The translations under genes and the position numbers were made by a program. A stretch of DNA of 64,000 nt, from contig NZ_JAJFAW010000004.1 in assembly GCF_020711255.1 (NCBI RefSeq), forward strand, positions 186,001 to 250,000, in the 5' to 3' direction. The notes beneath the pieces are model-generated. The model was not told where the DNA came from. It searched no databases and saw only the letters and a program-made list of their open reading frames with translations. This document shows, piece after piece, positions 61,864 through 64,000 of the stretch. The stretch comes from Hymenobacter plasmatis. GTDB lineage: Bacteria; Bacteroidota; Bacteroidia; Cytophagales; Hymenobacteraceae. Numbering within the stretch: the first letter of the stretch is position 1; every line of letters starts with the position of its first letter.

Positions 61864-62139
61864 ATGGCCTCTTCAGTTTCGAACATCGCCAACACGGCGG
61901 CCGCGGCCGCCAAATCGTCCACCCGCCCTGCTAATCGTGTGGGCACAAAAAGCCGTCGGGGCTTTGCTGCCATGAGTCCCGAGACCCAGCGCCGCATCGC
62001 CAGCGAGGGCGGCAAAGCCTCCCACGCCAGTGGCCGCGGCCACCGCTTCTCTGCCGAAGAGGCCCGCGACGCCGGCCGCAAAGGCGGCTTGGTAAGCCGT
62101 CGGGGCAAGACGGCTACTACGGCCAACGCCAACAAGTGA
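61864..62139 (+). CDS. KGG-motif stress protein (YciG-like)
   Basis: Protein of 91 aa. The YciG/con-10-like KGG repeats are seen as GFAAMSPETQRRIASEGGKASHASGR and FSAEEARDAGRKGGLVSRRG, in the family pattern GFAAMDPEKQREIASKGG. The flanking N- and C-terminal tails are Ala/Thr/Lys-rich and probably disordered. Such proteins accumulate in stress or stationary phase; their exact function is unknown. The gene is cytoplasmic and stands 40 bp before menC, which may be read through. Confidence 0.88.
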   Translation: MASSVSNIANTAAAAAKSSTRPANRVGTKSRRGFAAMSPETQRRIASEGGKASHASGRGHRFSAEEARDAGRKGGLVSRRGKTATTANANK

Positions 62140-62167
62140 AACCCGAGCTAAGTCGAAGCAGGCCCCG

Positions 62168-62175
62168 CATCTTTG
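62168..62175 (+). promoter_or_regulatory. Near-consensus -7 box (CATCTTTG) of menC
   Basis: One base from TAnnTTTG (C for the first T), four bases before the ATG at 62180. Spacing is identical to the murI box, supporting leaderless transcription of menC, but the mismatch makes it weaker. Confidence 0.45.
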
Positions 62176-62179
62176 CGGC

Positions 62180-63250
62180 ATGCTTCGACTTAGCTTTTCA
62201 CGGCGCTCGCTGCGCTTCAACTTCCCGGCCCGCACCTCCCGTGGGGCTTTGGCGGAACACGTGGCCTGGTACCTGTACCTGGCGCACACCGCCGAACCTA
62301 CCACCGTTGGGCTGGGCGAGGCCGCGCCACTGGCCGGCCTCAGCCCTGACTACGTCCCCACATTTCCTGCCTCAGTAGCTCAACTTTGTGAGCGCTTCAA
62401 TGCCGAAGCATTTGCCACCTTCCCGGCGGCCGATGCTTCGGCATTTGTGGGTCCGGGGCTTCCCTCGCTGGTATTTGCCCTGGAAACGGCAGCCCTGGAC
62501 CTGGCCCGCGGGGGGCGGCGGCAGCTCTACGCCAACGCCTTCAGCCGGGGCGAAGCCACCTTGCCCATCAACGGCCTGGTGTGGATGGGCGACGCCCCGT
62601 TTATGCGCGAGCAGATTCGGCAAAAGCTGGCCGCCGGCTACTCCTGCCTGAAGCTGAAAATAGGCAGCCTGGATTTTGAGACCGAGCTGGCGCTGCTCAG
62701 CGAGATACGCGCCGAAGCTGGCCCCGAGCAGCTCACCCTGCGCGTGGATGCCAACGGCGCCTTCTCCCCTGCCGACGCCCCGGCCAAGCTGGAGCAGCTG
62801 GCCGCCTTCCAGGTGCATTCCATTGAGCAGCCCATTGCGGCAGGCCAGTGGCCGGCCCTGGCGGCGCTGTGCCGCACGTCGCCCGTGCCCATTGCGCTTG
62901 ATGAGGAACTGATTGGCGTGAGCGACCCGGCCCGGCAAGCGGCGCTGCTCGACGAAGTTCGGCCCCCGTACATCGTGCTCAAGCCCACGCTGCTGGGTGG
63001 GCACGCCGCCACCCGCCACTGGATTGCGCTGGCCGAGTCCCGGGGCATAGGCTGGTGGATGACGTCGGCGCTGGAATCCAACGTTGGGCTAAACGCCGTG
63101 GCTCAGCTCACGGGCGAGTACGACGTGCACGGGTTTGCACAGGGCCTGGGCACGGGCCAGCTGTACCACAACAACCTAGCGGCCCCGCTGCGCATCGAAG
63201 CCGGCGCGTTGTGCTACGACCCGGCCGGGGCCTGGGAGCTGCCGGCGTAG
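62180..63250 (+). CDS. menC: o-Succinylbenzoate synthase (enolase superfamily)
   Basis: Protein of 356 aa. Enolase-superfamily catalytic features: LKLKIGSLDFE (Lys158 and Lys160), the metal Asp in RVDANGAFS, Glu in SIEQPI, Asp in ALDEELIG and Lys in VLKPTLLGG. The segment LPINGLVWMGDAPFM and the C-terminal AQGLGTGQLYHNNLA are typical of Bacteroidota MenC rather than dipeptide epimerases. It makes o-succinylbenzoate in menaquinone synthesis. No other men gene is visible in the window. The alternative is a muconate-type cycloisomerase, which I judge less likely. Confidence 0.88.
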   Translation: MLRLSFSRRSLRFNFPARTSRGALAEHVAWYLYLAHTAEPTTVGLGEAAPLAGLSPDYVPTFPASVAQLCERFNAEAFATFPAADASAFVGPGLPSLVFALETAALDLARGGRRQLYANAFSRGEATLPINGLVWMGDAPFMREQIRQKLAAGYSCLKLKIGSLDFETELALLSEIRAEAGPEQLTLRVDANGAFSPADAPAKLEQLAAFQVHSIEQPIAAGQWPALAALCRTSPVPIALDEELIGVSDPARQAALLDEVRPPYIVLKPTLLGGHAATRHWIALAESRGIGWWMTSALESNVGLNAVAQLTGEYDVHGFAQGLGTGQLYHNNLAAPLRIEAGALCYDPAGAWELPA

Positions 63251-63364
63251 CGGCCCCGCACCTGCTCAACGCTATATAGCAGGTACGGCTGGAAACCGTG
63301 CGGCCCCCATGAACAATGGTGAGTCTTTTCGCTTACTTTACCGGTCCGGTTGCGCCCCCTAGCC

Positions 63365-64000
63365 ATGCATATATTGCGCTTTATGTGTTTGCTGGTTTTC
63401 CTGAGCTTTTGCTGGGAAACTGGCGGCTCTGCGCATGCCCAGCTCCCGGCTTCGGCCGCCCTGCCAACCTCCGCCTCGCCATTTGTTTTTACCCGAGCCA
63501 AGCGCAAAAAATCGCGCGCGCCCGTCTTTCTGCAGCGCAACCTGCTCATTGTGAAAGCGACGCTCAACCATGCCGGGCCGTATAATTTTTTGCTCGACAC
63601 CGGAGTCAACACGTCCATCATCACGTCGGCTGAGCTGGCCGATTCGCTGAAGCTGCGCCACGGCCAGCAGTACCGGGTAATGGGCGCTGGCGGTATGGAT
63701 TCCGGGCTGCTGGCCTACCAGACGGACAGCGTGCGGGTGGAGCTGCCCAAAATAGTAGCGGCCAACATGACCTGGCTGGTGCTGTCCGAAGACGTGCTCA
63801 ACCTCTCGGGCTACGTGGGCGTGCCCATCCACGGCATCCTGGGGTCGGAGCTGTTCCGCAGCTTTGTGGTCACGCTCCAGCCCGAAGTGGGCGAAATCGT
63901 GCTGAGCGCGCCGTCCGCGTACAAGGCCCCCAAGGGCAAGCAGTGGACCAGTATTCCACTGAGCATCCAAAACAACAAAGCCTACATCACGACCCCGGTG
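63365..64000 (+). CDS. Retropepsin-like aspartyl protease, N-terminal part (cut by window end)
   Basis: Frame open from the ATG at 63365 to the window end (212 codons). A signal peptide (MHILRFMCLLVFLSFCWETG, cleavage near AHAQ) is followed by a Pro/Ala linker and the aspartyl protease core YNFLLDTGVNTSIIT (DTG, catalytic Asp) and VPIHGILGSELFRSF, the second conserved turn of these PDZ-associated aspartyl proteases. Such proteins usually have a C-terminal PDZ domain, which would lie beyond the window. The periplasm is the probable location. The 114 bp after menC hold no other feature. Confidence 0.85.
   Translation, partial: MHILRFMCLLVFLSFCWETGGSAHAQLPASAALPTSASPFVFTRAKRKKSRAPVFLQRNLLIVKATLNHAGPYNFLLDTGVNTSIITSAELADSLKLRHGQQYRVMGAGGMDSGLLAYQTDSVRVELPKIVAANMTWLVLSEDVLNLSGYVGVPIHGILGSELFRSFVVTLQPEVGEIVLSAPSAYKAPKGKQWTSIPLSIQNNKAYITTPV

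Noticed and set aside
62180..63250. Dipeptide epimerase instead of MenC
   Set aside because: The PINGLVWMG and GLGTGQLYHNN segments match Bacteroidota o-succinylbenzoate synthases better; the epimerase option remains only as a lesser alternative.
63359..63970. A 203-codon minus-strand frame near the window end
   Set aside because: The plus strand has a continuous frame with a signal peptide and a DTG aspartyl-protease motif; the minus frame is its shadow.

Overview
The window is a gene-dense, GC-rich piece of a Bacteroidota chromosome, most likely Hymenobacteraceae (Hymenobacter-like). The evidence is a type IX secretion sorting domain on one secreted protein, DUF4159/DUF4175/DUF4296-type envelope proteins, TAnnTTTG (-7) promoter boxes of the Bacteroidota sigma factor with start codons only a few bases downstream, frequent GTG/TTG starts, and strong G/C preference at third codon positions. 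I found no rRNA, tRNA, CRISPR array, integrase, transposase or phage module.

Layout. 1-13.3 kb: the C-terminal part of TldD, then TldE, a PorT-like barrel, and a plus-strand cluster of DUF4159, MoxR AAA+, DUF58, a secreted Thr/Lys-rich protein, a BatA-domain membrane protein, a DUF4175-like protein and another membrane protein. 13.5-20.2 kb: a T9SS cargo protein, glutamate racemase, a small unknown gene, and the tesA-like / ybbA / ybbP-like trio. 20.6-33.5 kb: a DPP-IV-type peptidase, lipase maturation factor, FAD oxidoreductase, a small membrane protein, PAP2 phosphatase, amidohydrolase and a prolyl-oligopeptidase-type enzyme, with two gene remnants. 33.8-42.5 kb: an AT-richer TPR gene, an ABC-F ATPase, several hypothetical secreted or lipoproteins, a DUF952 protein, HPPD and a phosphohexomutase. 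42.6-50.8 kb (all minus): a large outer-membrane-like protein, a TMEM175-like channel, an HxlR remnant, UbiB/AarF with a phasin-like Ala/Lys-tailed protein, an HSL-type hydrolase and an acyltransferase. 50.9-55.3 kb: YggS, a second Bat-type group (VWA BatA, BatD-like protein, DUF58) and a divergent DUF4296 lipoprotein. 55.3-64 kb: CsaA-like protein, DUF922 protein, MATE pump, a class I/II PLP aminotransferase, EgtD and EgtB (ergothioneine synthesis), a YciG-like KGG protein, MenC, and the start of an aspartyl protease.

Functional themes. Two separate MoxR/DUF58/Bat-like envelope systems lie in the window; the first has TldD/TldE beside it and no recognisable VWA protein, the second has a VWA protein but no MoxR. 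EgtB and EgtD give a minimal ergothioneine pathway, and the PLP enzyme just downstream could be the missing C-S lyase.

The strongest unexplained signals are non-coding. At least five families of dispersed, mostly 70-120 bp inverted repeats sit in the intergenic gaps, with arms whose sequence modules are usually matched on both sides and with a shared ACGA-type centre in several families. A 7-mer, AGCTCAA, is strongly over-represented and lies mostly on one strand, even inside genes where it forces unusual codons; this resembles a Chi- or KOPS-type orientation signal.
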